Part shown: one piece after another, positions 16,645 through 24,209 of the stretch
Position numbering within the stretch: the stretch's first letter is position 1
Layout of the letters: each line of letters opens with the position of its first letter
From: Lachnospiraceae bacterium
Lineage (GTDB): Bacteria > Bacillota > Clostridia > Lachnospirales > Lachnospiraceae
Assembly (NCBI GenBank): GCA_021771755.1
Contig: JAETOL010000001.1
Span: 1-64,000 of the forward strand
DNA length: 64,000 nt
Direction of reading: 5' to 3'
Position numbers and translations under genes: made by a program
The notes under the pieces: model-generated
Told to the model about the DNA's origin: nothing
Databases searched by the model: none
The model's input: only the letters and a program-made list of their open reading frames with translations

Positions 16645-16684
16645 TGCGGAGGAATGCTGTCTACAGCATTTCTCCGCATTTTAT
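16645..16684 (+). terminator. Rho-independent terminator after the aldolase gene
   Basis: TGCGGAG (16645-16651) and AATGCTG (16653-16659) pair with CAGCATT (16664-16670) and CTCCGCA (16672-16678), with loop TCTA, followed by TTTTAT. It separates the aldolase gene from the transporter 25 bp further on, so transporter transcription needs readthrough or a promoter that I do not see. Confidence 0.8.
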
Positions 16685-16708
16685 AGTTCATAAACTGGGG
16701 AGGTTTTT

Positions 16709-18001
16709 ATGAATTCAGAACAAACAAAAACAGACGAGCTTTTCGGTGCGGAAATTAAGCATCTTCCTTTTAAAGAACTTGTAAAAAGAATCGGTCCCAG
16801 ACTTATTGCAACCGGAATTGTTATCGGTCCCGGCGCCATCACAACCTCTGCAATGCTCGGAGGAAATTACGGATATTCTCTGATCTGGCTGCTGATCCCG
16901 ATTATCTTTATGGGTATCACATTTATGATGGTAACAAACCGTCTTGCCATTATAACCGGAATGCCAACTCTTCATGCCATTCGCAAATATTACGGACCTG
17001 CCGCATCAGGCTTTGTGGGGATTTCTCTGTTTCTGGCATGTCTGTTTTTTACAATGGGCAATATTTCCGGAACCGGCGCCGGCGTCAGTCTGATCACAGG
17101 GCTTAACTGGAAGATCGGCTCTGCATTTATGATTGCAGTCGTTATTTACTGTTATTTTACCAAAAATGTTTACTCTAAAGTCGAAAAAGTCATCACTGCC
17201 TGTATTTTAGGCATGATTCTCGCTTTCTATACAACTCTGATCGGAGTTGGCGGTCCGAACTGGAGCGAACTTGGATCCGGACTCACCGGATTTGAGATTC
17301 CGGAAGGCGGGCTTACAACAGCCCTTGCTTTTATTTCAACAAACGCTGCTGTTACAACCGGAATCTACAGCACCTACCTTGGAAAAGAAAAGAAATGGAA
17401 AAAAGAAGACCTTTTTAACGGCGTTATGCTTACAGACGCCATTGTACATATTACCAGTGTAATACTCATCTCCGGCGCCATTATACTGGTAGGAGCCATT
17501 GTACTGTTCCCAACCGGCGAAAAAATCGATGCGCCGGCGCAGCTTGCAGCGCTTCTGGTTCCCATCATGGGAAATGCCGCCAAATATATTATGGGTATTG
17601 CCCTTTTGGGAGCAGGTTTCTCCTCTCTTCTGGGAAATACTCAGCGAGGTATGGTTTTATTAAATGCAGGCTTTGACAAAGAGGTGGGACTTGAATCCAG
17701 AGTCATCCGTATCGGCTGTCTTATTTGCCTGGTATTTGCCATGATCGTATGCTACAGCTACGGCGGATCACCCACCGAGCTTATCCTGATAGCAAACGTT
17801 GCCACATCTGTTGCAACCCCTGTAGCAGGATTCTTTATCCTCCTTCTTCTTTGGCGAAATGACGTAAATAAAGGCTATAAAAAGCCTACTGTCCTGAGAA
17901 TCTGTATGACTGTCAGCTATATTTTTGTACTGCTCATGACATTTTCTGCACTGAAAATACAAATTCCAAAACTGATCAACGCAGTTCTTTCTCTTTTTTA
18001 A
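16709..18001 (+). CDS. Nramp-superfamily transporter with non-canonical substrate motifs
   Basis: This 430-residue inner-membrane protein has about 11 transmembrane segments and the overall Nramp layout (PRLIATGIVIGPGAITT at the first helix, GLTTALAFISTNAAVTTGIYS at the sixth). Canonical Mn/Fe Nramps carry D-P-G-N in helix 1 and M-P-H in helix 6. Here these read G-P-G-A and STN-A, so the metal-binding Asp, Asn and Met are absent. Such outliers in the LeuT-fold superfamily are unlikely to move Mn2+ in the usual way; Mg2+-like or organic substrates are possible. Neighbouring DHDPS-family and YhcH genes hint at an organic-acid or sugar-acid context, which is inference. Start ATG follows GGGGAGG. 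Confidence 0.8.
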   Translation: MNSEQTKTDELFGAEIKHLPFKELVKRIGPRLIATGIVIGPGAITTSAMLGGNYGYSLIWLLIPIIFMGITFMMVTNRLAIITGMPTLHAIRKYYGPAASGFVGISLFLACLFFTMGNISGTGAGVSLITGLNWKIGSAFMIAVVIYCYFTKNVYSKVEKVITACILGMILAFYTTLIGVGGPNWSELGSGLTGFEIPEGGLTTALAFISTNAAVTTGIYSTYLGKEKKWKKEDLFNGVMLTDAIVHITSVILISGAIILVGAIVLFPTGEKIDAPAQLAALLVPIMGNAAKYIMGIALLGAGFSSLLGNTQRGMVLLNAGFDKEVGLESRVIRIGCLICLVFAMIVCYSYGGSPTELILIANVATSVATPVAGFFILLLLWRNDVNKGYKKPTVLRICMTVSYIFVLLMTFSALKIQIPKLINAVLSLF

Positions 18002-18053
18002 AAACAGATAAAGCTCCTGACTGATACGAAATTTTCCGTTTCTTTCACAAAAC

Positions 18054-18111
18054 ACAGAGGATTTCCCGCAACCCCCGGCTCTTTGGCTCTGTTATGCGGG
18101 AGATCCTCTGT
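18054..18111. terminator. Long stem-loop between convergent genes
   Basis: ACAGAGGAT (18054-18062) plus CCCGCA (18065-18070) pair with TGCGGG (18095-18100) plus ATCCTCTGT (18103-18111). It lies between the convergent transporter and YhcH genes; the minus strand has TGTTTTG after the stem. It probably serves as a shared terminator. Confidence 0.6.
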
Positions 18112-18142
18112 CTCATATTCAGCGGTACAATCGTTTACTTAA

Positions 18143-18598
18143 TTAACAGCGAATCTTAAATACGATCTTTTTCACCGGTACACTTTCTTTCACTGCAATT
18201 CCGGGCATATGTCCGTCTGTCGGAAAATAAAATCCGAACATTCCTGCCTTTAAAAGCGTTCTGCCTGTTACCTCCCTGCCATCATAAAAAACAATGTCCG
18301 CCCCGGGTCTCCGGTCTTCAACTAACGGCAGTTCTTCTAACGGGCTCCAGTAAATATATTCTTCCCCTCTTACAATATACTGCAGGTCACAATAAATATC
18401 ATGGGCTTCAATCATGCCTTCTGACCGTTCCTTTGTCTCATAGCATTGCACAGAGGCAAAAAGGCGGTCTCCGTCCAATTCATAGCGCCCGTCCTCCAGG
18501 TTCTCCTGTCTGTCTTTTTCGATAAAAGCGCAAATCCGCTCTGCATCCTCCCGGAAAATCGGATACGCCTTAATATTAGTAATTTTGTCAGCAATCAT
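18143..18598 (-). CDS. YhcH/YjgK/YiaL-family protein (cupin-like)
   Basis: This is a 151-residue protein of the beta-galactosidase-subunit-beta/YhcH family, a cupin-fold group with a bound metal, often found beside sialic-acid or keto-sugar operons. AHDIYCDLQYIVRGEE and FGFYFPTDGHMPGIAV are family landmarks with the likely metal-binding His and Glu. A much longer frame begins at 18916, but ATG 18598 is preceded by GGGAGG and gives the family's usual length. Its biochemical role is not settled in the family; anomerase or isomerase-like activity on sugars has been proposed. It is monocistronic here. Confidence 0.85.
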   Translation of the reverse strand: MIADKITNIKAYPIFREDAERICAFIEKDRQENLEDGRYELDGDRLFASVQCYETKERSEGMIEAHDIYCDLQYIVRGEEYIYWSPLEELPLVEDRRPGADIVFYDGREVTGRTLLKAGMFGFYFPTDGHMPGIAVKESVPVKKIVFKIRC

Positions 18599-18719
18599 CT
18601 TTCTTCCTCCCATTATTGTCCATATTTTTCTGATATACAGGCTTTTCTTTTGTAAATGTTTCCCTGAATTTTTCTTATAATGTAATTTTATCAGAAGCTC
18701 ATAAAAAATGATACAGAAT

Positions 18720-19251
18720 TCAATGTCTTTTTCTCTGTTCCAGATATTCTTCCAGGCAAAGATCCTGTTCATACATTTCCACAGCCGCCTCTGTCCCCAC
18801 ATAACGATAGTGCCACATTTCCTCCGACACACCGGTAATATCTGTTTTTGACCCTGGATATCGAAAAATAACCCCATATTTATGGCTGTTTTCCTGAAGC
18901 CATAAATATACTTCATATATCTTTTTCTGTTTCTTCTCTGTACGATACCCGGATGTTATTTGAGGCATCTGGTCAAAATTTGCCGTTTTCGCATCTGTCA
19001 GCATTTTCATAAGGGGTTCATAAATACGTTTATCCACATACTCTCCCCCATCTGTTTTTATAAGCTCGGACTTCCGGTTTTCCGGAATTCTGTTCCATTT
19101 ATTAACCAGATTCCATTCTTCATCCTCTGCCGAATCAAAAGTCTCTTCTATGCGGAGACTTTTTTTCCATGCTCTCACGTCTTTCAAGTCCACAGCAAAG
19201 GATTATCAGTCTAAATATCATGGCTGTCAAAAGTATCTTTCTTATTTTCAT
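18720..19251 (-). pseudogene. Broken VanY-type D-Ala-D-Ala carboxypeptidase
   Basis: The remains of an exported zinc peptidase that trims peptidoglycan stems. ATG 19251 with AGGAG starts a hydrophobic leader (MKIRKILLTAMIFRLIILC), but the mature part is in a different frame from about 19,195, so a frameshift separates them. In the body SGYRTEKKQ and EEMWHYRYVG (second half of the zinc site) are kept. The intervening S-x-H-x-x-G-x-A-x-D segment that supplies two zinc ligands is absent, replaced by a short junction at YEVYLWLQ. Frameshift and missing ligands together make it inactive. Confidence 0.8.
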
Positions 19252-19447
19252 TTTCGCAAAAGCTCCTTTCTGAAAAAAACATCCCTGTTTGTACATTTAT
19301 TGTAACAAACAGGGATAAACTATTTTTTCATATGAGCTTGTTTCTTTCCTGAAAGAATCTGTAAGATAGAAACAAGATCCGAATACATGCAAATATGCGA
19401 ATAATCTTCATTTGTATAAGTAGGATTATATTTTTTCCTAAGAAATT

Positions 19448-20296
19448 TTAATCCTGGTCTTTCTTTTTTCTTCCATATGGATTCCATTTTGGCATTTGTG
19501 GCAGAGTAACATTCATTTTTGCTCCAAATATCACTTTGACCAGGCGAAACATGATCAGAATTACAAGAATCGGTATGATACAGTATGTCATGACAAAGAT
19601 AGCAATCGCATCAATGAAATTGTTTAAAAGCTTATTTGCCATTTTTCCGGCATCCGACACACCCTCTTTTACCTTGGAAACCATAGAATCAAGCCATGAC
19701 TTTTTTTCTTTATTTTCTTTCGTGTCATCCTCCTCTATCCTGATTCCCTGATCTGCCAGTGATGTCACCTGATCTACCGTCTCCTGATTAGCCTCATAGA
19801 TCATATCGCTTATCTTCTGACTGAATGGAATAACCGTCGCAACAATAATGGCAAATATGCTTAACTTTATGGTCCACGTTTTCCAGATATCTTTTTTTCT
19901 GAAAATATAAACAGCAAAACACCCACAGGCTATAGGAATAATAATCCGAAATGCCAGAAATCCCATAACTGTGATCAGAGATTTTTCCAGAACCAGCACG
20001 CAAACTACAATCATTAAGTAGGAGCTCATCTGTACGATCTGATTTGCAATCGGTGTGGTCGCATCGCCCGGAACTGCTGCAAGTGCAGAGGATGCTGCCG
20101 CCGAAGCTGCCGTCACACCGGTAATCGCTGTTTTTTTCTCATCCAGAGACTGTATTGTTTTCTGGTACGTTTTGGGATCTGTTGCCTTTTTTCCAAGATA
20201 TGTTAAGGAACACACACCAATTCCCAGACATAAAACCATAAGTATTATTTTGGTTAAAACCTCTCTGTTCATGATAATTTTCTTCATATTTTTCAC
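19448..20296 (-). CDS. Hypothetical multi-pass membrane protein paired with MerR
   Basis: This roughly 282-residue protein is not recognised. Hydrophobic segments lie near 16-35, 90-130 and 140-160, and a long one near 232-258. Between them is a charged cytoplasmic or extracellular stretch (EEDDTKENKEKKSWLDSMVSKVKEGVSDAGK), and the tail is basic. The GTG start overlaps the MerR stop by 4 bases (GTGA), or it starts at ATG 20287, so the two are cotranscribed and translationally coupled. It might be the effector or transporter controlled by the MerR protein; no transporter family signature is seen. Confidence 0.7.
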   Translation of the reverse strand: MKNMKKIIMNREVLTKIILMVLCLGIGVCSLTYLGKKATDPKTYQKTIQSLDEKKTAITGVTAASAAASSALAAVPGDATTPIANQIVQMSSYLMIVVCVLVLEKSLITVMGFLAFRIIIPIACGCFAVYIFRKKDIWKTWTIKLSIFAIIVATVIPFSQKISDMIYEANQETVDQVTSLADQGIRIEEDDTKENKEKKSWLDSMVSKVKEGVSDAGKMANKLLNNFIDAIAIFVMTYCIIPILVILIMFRLVKVIFGAKMNVTLPQMPKWNPYGRKKKDQD

Positions 20297-20694
20297 CGAT
20301 TCCTCATTCGTTTTCTCATTTCATCTATATACTCCACATACGTTGCCCCACCTGTTTCCGTCGGAACAGGCGGGATTCCGGATTTCTGTATAATGGAAAT
20401 AAAATCTGCCTGCTCATCCAGCTGTCTCATCTGTTTTCGAATCGTATTGATCCGATTTGCAAGATATTCTGCCTGTTGATCCTCCATAGACGCTAAAAGC
20501 GTTTTTATTTCTTTCAGCTTAAATCCCATTTCCTTATACATCAAGATCTTCCATATCTGTTCCATAGCCTCCTGATCGTACAAACGATGATTTTCCTTTG
20601 TTCTTTCTACAGTAAGCAGTCCCTCATCATCATAGTACTGCAATGTCCGCTTACTTACGCCTGCCCTTTTTCTTACTTCGCTTATCTTTTGCAT
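20293..20694 (-). CDS. MerR-family transcriptional regulator
   Basis: This 133-residue regulator has a MerR winged helix-turn-helix at its start (ISEVRKRAGVSKRTLQYYDDEGLL), followed by the long dimerisation helix (KEIKTLLASMEDQQAEYLANRINTIRKQM). ATG 20694 gives the standard MerR N-terminus; the frame's upstream start at 20727 adds residues not seen in the family. The C-terminus lacks the Cys pair of metal sensors, so it is not a classical mercury or copper sensor. It is coupled to the membrane protein downstream. A perfect 14-bp palindrome at 20734-20747 lies just upstream and is a good candidate operator. Confidence 0.88.
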   Translation of the reverse strand: MQKISEVRKRAGVSKRTLQYYDDEGLLTVERTKENHRLYDQEAMEQIWKILMYKEMGFKLKEIKTLLASMEDQQAEYLANRINTIRKQMRQLDEQADFISIIQKSGIPPVPTETGGATYVEYIDEMRKRMRNR

Positions 20695-20733
20695 TACGGT
20701 CTGTCCTCTCTCCGTACTTCTGAGCATATCCCA

Positions 20734-20747
20734 TCACGCTAGCGTGA
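20734..20747. promoter_or_regulatory. Perfect palindrome, candidate MerR operator
   Basis: TCACGCTAGCGTGA is a perfect 14-bp palindrome about 40 bp upstream of the merR ATG, in the region between merR and the divergent DUF89 gene. MerR regulators bind such dyads between or near the promoter boxes. Confidence 0.5.
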
Positions 20748-20822
20748 GTGCAAGCTCATTTTCCGAAAACACCATTTGTCTGTTTCACAACAGACCGTGT
20801 AAATTTCGCGAATCTTTCCTGC

Positions 20823-20851
20823 TTGCCCCTCTCCCCTCCATGGCTTATAAT
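20823..20851 (+). promoter_or_regulatory. Promoter of the DUF89 gene
   Basis: TTGCCC (20823-20828), 17-bp spacer, TATAAT (20846-20851), about 48 bp before the ATG at 20899. Confidence 0.65.
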
Positions 20852-20898
20852 AGATTTATCAACAATTCCGGCAGAGCCGGTCAGGAAAGGAAATTCAA

Positions 20899-21786
20899 AT
20901 GAAATTAAACCCATTCTGTATGTGCTGCGCACTGAATAAACAGGAACAAAAAATCCGTCATTATCCCGACATGGAGAAAAAAACAGAATACATGAAAAAA
21001 GTAATGGCTCTGATCGCCAATGCAGAAGAAAAAGACTGCGCTCCCAGTCTTTCTGTCGATATCCAGAAACTTTACAGCAGATTCTGGGATTGTCCTATGG
21101 AAGATTTTACAGAGATTAAAAGAGAATATAATCAGCTTATGCTGAATATGGAAGATTCCCTGGAAAATAAGATCCGGAAATCAGAAGATCCACTGGAAAA
21201 ATCACTTCTTTATGCCCGTATTGGAAACTATATTGATTTTGCCGCACTTTCCAATGTGGATCAGGCTACCGTTTTTACCCTTCTGGAAGAAAAAAGTACA
21301 GAATCTCTGGACGAAGAAGAATACAGAAATTTTCTCCGGGATCTTTCCTCTGCTAAAAAGCTTGTCTATCTTACTGACAACTGTGGAGAAGTCGTTCTCG
21401 ACAAACTGGCCGTAAAGATTTTGAAAGAAAAATATCCGGATCTGGACATCACAGTAATTGTCCGCGGATATCCGGTAGTAAACGATGCTACCATGGAGGA
21501 TGCAGAAGAAATCGGCCTTACCGATTTAGTAAGGGTAATCGGAAACGGCAGCAATGTCGGCGGTACATGGATCCCCGGAATCACTTCGGAGGCTCGTGAT
21601 CTTCTTTATGATGCAGATCTGATCATTGCCAAAGGACAGGGGAATTTTGAAACCCTGAACGACTGCGGCCTGAATATTTATTATCTTTTTCTTTGCAAGT
21701 GTGATCTGTTCCAGAGACGTTTCCATGCAGAAAACCTTCAGGGCATGTTCCTGAACGAGCGTCGTCTCATCATGGAACCGGTATAA
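20899..21786 (+). CDS. DUF89/ARMT1-like damage-control phosphatase
   Basis: This 295-residue protein is of the DUF89 family, metal-dependent phosphatases thought to clear damaged or overflow phosphometabolites. The metal-site motif LTDNCGEVVLDKL, the VRGYPVVNDAT segment and the KGQGNFETL motif are all present. The N-terminus has the C-x-x-C-(x)2-N arrangement (FCMCCALN) seen in the prokaryotic subgroup. AAAGGA precedes the ATG, and a TATAAT promoter is in place. The natural substrate is not predictable. It stands alone, divergent from merR. Confidence 0.88.
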   Translation: MKLNPFCMCCALNKQEQKIRHYPDMEKKTEYMKKVMALIANAEEKDCAPSLSVDIQKLYSRFWDCPMEDFTEIKREYNQLMLNMEDSLENKIRKSEDPLEKSLLYARIGNYIDFAALSNVDQATVFTLLEEKSTESLDEEEYRNFLRDLSSAKKLVYLTDNCGEVVLDKLAVKILKEKYPDLDITVIVRGYPVVNDATMEDAEEIGLTDLVRVIGNGSNVGGTWIPGITSEARDLLYDADLIIAKGQGNFETLNDCGLNIYYLFLCKCDLFQRRFHAENLQGMFLNERRLIMEPV

Positions 21787-21974
21787 ATACGTCGTCAGTC
21801 AGAAACCGACAGCCTGCACAAGAAACTTCGTCTTTTCGTCAATCTGTCAACAAACCTGCGAAATCTTTGTACGATTCTTCTCTGGAAGATACCCCTGCTT
21901 TTGGTTATACTGAGTACAGTTCAAAACAAGAGCAAAAACTATTTCATACAAATATTACCTGGAGGGAAATTTCA

Positions 21975-23066
21975 ATGGCAAGTTTATCATTATCTCACAT
22001 TAACAAAACTTATCCAAATGGTTTCGAGGCTGTTAAGGATTTCAACCTTGAGATCGAAGACAAAGAATTCATCATTTTCGTAGGACCATCCGGATGTGGT
22101 AAATCTACTACACTTCGTATGATCGCCGGACTGGAAGAAATTTCCAGCGGTACTCTTAAAATTGGCGATAAAGTTATGAACGATGTAGAGCCGAAGGATC
22201 GTGATATCGCAATGGTATTCCAGAACTACGCTCTGTATCCTCATATGACTGTTTATGATAACATGGCATTTGGTCTGAAGCTTCGTAAAGTTCCGAAGGA
22301 TCAGATTGACCAGCAGGTTCGTGAAGCAGCAAGAATCCTCGACCTTGAAAAACTTCTTGATCGTAAGCCGAAAGCTCTTTCCGGTGGTCAGAGACAGCGT
22401 GTTGCCATGGGTCGTGCTATCGTTCGTAATCCTAAGGTATTCCTTATGGACGAGCCTCTTTCCAACCTGGATGCAAAACTTCGTGTACAGATGCGTATCG
22501 AGATCTCCAAAATCCATCAGAGACTGGGCGCTACTATCATCTATGTAACACATGACCAGACCGAGGCTATGACTCTTGGTACCAGAATCGTTGTTATGAA
22601 AGATGGTGTTGTTCAGCAGGTAGACACTCCGCAGAATCTGTATCAGAAACCAGGCAACCTGTTCGTAGCAGGATTCATGGGATCCCCGCAGATGAACTTC
22701 CTGGATGCTGAAATTAAAGAAAACGGTGCAGACCTTGTTGCTAAGATCGGTTCTGATGAGGTTGTGATTCCGGCAGCTAAAGCTAAAGTTCTGAAAGACA
22801 ATGGTTATGTAGGCAAAACAGTTGTTATGGGTATCCGTCCTGAGGATGTTACTGATTCCGCTAACGGCGCTATGTCTTCCGTAGTTAAAGTTTACGAGCT
22901 TCTTGGTGCTGAAGTATTCCTGTATTTCGATGTAAACGGAACTCAGATCACAGCCCGCGTTGATCCTCGTACAACCGCAAAAACCGGTGATCCGATCAGC
23001 TTTGATTTCGATATGGAAAAAGCTCACTTCTTCGACAAAGAAACTGAACTGGTTATCACAAACTAA
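21975..23066 (+). CDS. msmK: MsmK/UgpC-type sugar ABC transporter ATPase
   Basis: This 363-residue ATP-binding subunit of CUT1 carbohydrate importers has Walker A GPSGCGKST, the Q-loop region VFQNYALYPHMTV, the signature LSGGQRQR, Walker B VFLMDEP and a C-terminal TOBE/MalK-like regulatory domain. ATG 21975 is chosen over the frame's earlier start because GGAGGG lies 8 nt before it. No permease or binding protein is adjacent. The mal operon at 32.8-36.2 kb has E, F and G but no ATPase, so this orphan ATPase probably serves it and other sugar importers, as MsmK does in streptococci. Confidence 0.95.
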   Translation: MASLSLSHINKTYPNGFEAVKDFNLEIEDKEFIIFVGPSGCGKSTTLRMIAGLEEISSGTLKIGDKVMNDVEPKDRDIAMVFQNYALYPHMTVYDNMAFGLKLRKVPKDQIDQQVREAARILDLEKLLDRKPKALSGGQRQRVAMGRAIVRNPKVFLMDEPLSNLDAKLRVQMRIEISKIHQRLGATIIYVTHDQTEAMTLGTRIVVMKDGVVQQVDTPQNLYQKPGNLFVAGFMGSPQMNFLDAEIKENGADLVAKIGSDEVVIPAAKAKVLKDNGYVGKTVVMGIRPEDVTDSANGAMSSVVKVYELLGAEVFLYFDVNGTQITARVDPRTTAKTGDPISFDFDMEKAHFFDKETELVITN

Positions 23067-23080
23067 TACTCAAATGATTT

Positions 23081-23109
23081 CACCCCTGAGTTTTCTCAGG
23101 GGTGTTTTT
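23081..23109 (+). terminator. Terminator of msmK
   Basis: CACCCCTGAG (23081-23090), loop TTTT, CTCAGGGGTG (23095-23104), then TTTTTA. A strong intrinsic terminator. Confidence 0.9.
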
Positions 23110-23123
23110 ATATGCTGTTTTAC

Positions 23124-23170
23124 ATAAAAAAATCCGGAACAGAATCTCTCCGCAAGATTCTTATTCCAGA
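23124..23170 (-). terminator. Terminator of pduL
   Basis: On the minus strand an extended hairpin including AGAATCT/AGATTCT (arms 23141-23147 and 23155-23161) and outer GGAA/TTCC pairs is followed by a run of seven T, 10 bp beyond the pduL stop. Confidence 0.8.
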
Positions 23171-23178
23171 TTTTTCTT

Positions 23179-23820
23179 TTAGCGGTAAATCCCCTGCTGC
23201 AGTTCCTCTGCCCAGGACTGCAGATTGTAGGTGCTTCCTCCAAACAGCTTCAGGATCACACCACTGGGATCCTTTTCGTTTGCAAAAGCATTGGCCTCGT
23301 CTGTATCCACATGCATAGCCAGACGAAACGACGGACTCACCCGAACCACCACGTCCGAAAAGATCAGCGAACGCTCATAGCTGCTGGTAATCACAAATAC
23401 ATTTTCGTTATCAGATACATGGCAGCGGATCGCATCACTGGGTGTCATGTGGATATGCCTTTTTGCCACGATCACACCCTCTTTCAATTCCACCTGCCCG
23501 CAGGGACCGGTAAGTATACATCCCGGAGTCCCTGCAATATCGCCGGACTGACGGATCACACCGGGAATTCCCAGCTTTCTGGCATCTGTTACAGAAATTT
23601 CCACCTGCGTAGCAGACCGATATGGTCCCAAAACGATCACATGCTCGAAATTTCCCTTCGGTCCGGTTACAGTCAGCCTTTCCTGACAGGCATATTGTCC
23701 GGGCTGACTCAGTTCTTTCGTATAATGCATCTGGGCCTCTGCCCCAAATAATATTTGAAAATCCTCCTGAGACAGATGAATATGTCTGGCAGAAGTCTCA
23801 ATAGGGATTTTTTGACTCAC
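23179..23820 (-). CDS. pduL: PduL-type phosphate acyltransferase
   Basis: This 213-residue enzyme interconverts acyl-CoA (acetyl- or propanoyl-) and acyl phosphate. Two PduL domain repeats are seen, each with a zinc-site histidine cluster: TSARHIHLSQED near the start and VAKRHIHMTP in the middle. VLGPYRSATQVEIS and AMHVDTDEANA are further landmarks. No microcompartment shell gene is near and the N-terminus has no long encapsulation extension, so a housekeeping role in acetate formation is more likely than a propanediol microcompartment. It is monocistronic with its own terminator. Confidence 0.93.
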   Translation of the reverse strand: MSQKIPIETSARHIHLSQEDFQILFGAEAQMHYTKELSQPGQYACQERLTVTGPKGNFEHVIVLGPYRSATQVEISVTDARKLGIPGVIRQSGDIAGTPGCILTGPCGQVELKEGVIVAKRHIHMTPSDAIRCHVSDNENVFVITSSYERSLIFSDVVVRVSPSFRLAMHVDTDEANAFANEKDPSGVILKLFGGSTYNLQSWAEELQQGIYR

Positions 23821-23950
23821 AGGCTTGCACCTTCCTTTGTTTAATATGGTAAAATTTTACCAGAAAAAAGCGTTTGTTTCAAGCAAAATAAACAACTCTT
23901 TGAAATCAAAAAATTTCTGTTTGTGGAGATAAGGCGAAATATGATTTTGT

Positions 23951-24022
23951 GTCTGTAAAGGATATGCAGGAATGGATGCTTCTGAACCAGAAGAATCCAT
24001 TCCTGCATTACATTTTCCAGAC
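23951..24022. repeat. 72-bp imperfect palindrome
   Basis: Two arms of about 35 bp are nearly complementary. The outer ends are GTCTG (23951-23955) and CAGAC (24018-24022). The middle has TGCAGGAATGGAT against ATCCATTCCTGCA, and the apex has CTTCTG against CAGAAG around loop AAC. It lies in the intergenic region between pduL and the alpha-glucan operon. It could be a small non-autonomous element or an RNA structure; it has no T-tract. Confidence 0.6.
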
Positions 24023-24070
24023 AGCAAATTCATATTCCTGGAGATTTTCCGTTCCCGGGGAGGGGGAACC

Positions 24071-24122
24071 GCAGGGCGCAGCCCTGCTAGCCAGCCTGCG
24101 GCTGGCAGTCGGCCGAAGGCCG
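24071..24122. repeat. Array of three GC-rich mini-hairpins
   Basis: Three perfect stems with 3-nt loops follow each other at 2-3-nt spacing: GCAGGGC-GCA-GCCCTGC (24071-24087), GCCAGCC-TGC-GGCTGGC (24090-24106) and CGGCC-GAA-GGCCG (24110-24122). The rest of the 389-bp gap between pduL and the operon end (23,821-24,209) holds this array, the palindrome before it and no gene. Confidence 0.6.
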
Positions 24123-24209
24123 GAAATATCCGAAAGGATTTTTTTTGACTGATAACCTACAATCAGATACAAAGAGAAAAATCTTTCCCCCACCCTCACA
24201 ACCATTAAT

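Noticed and set aside
20804-20816. TTCGCGAA near the DUF89 promoter, similar to the LacI operator at 36341
   Set aside because: An 8-bp palindrome is too short to claim a shared operator, and no functional link between the genes is evident.
21990-23027. 345-codon minus-strand frame opposite msmK
   Set aside because: Antisense shadow of a strongly conserved ABC ATPase; no ribosome site and no recognisable product.
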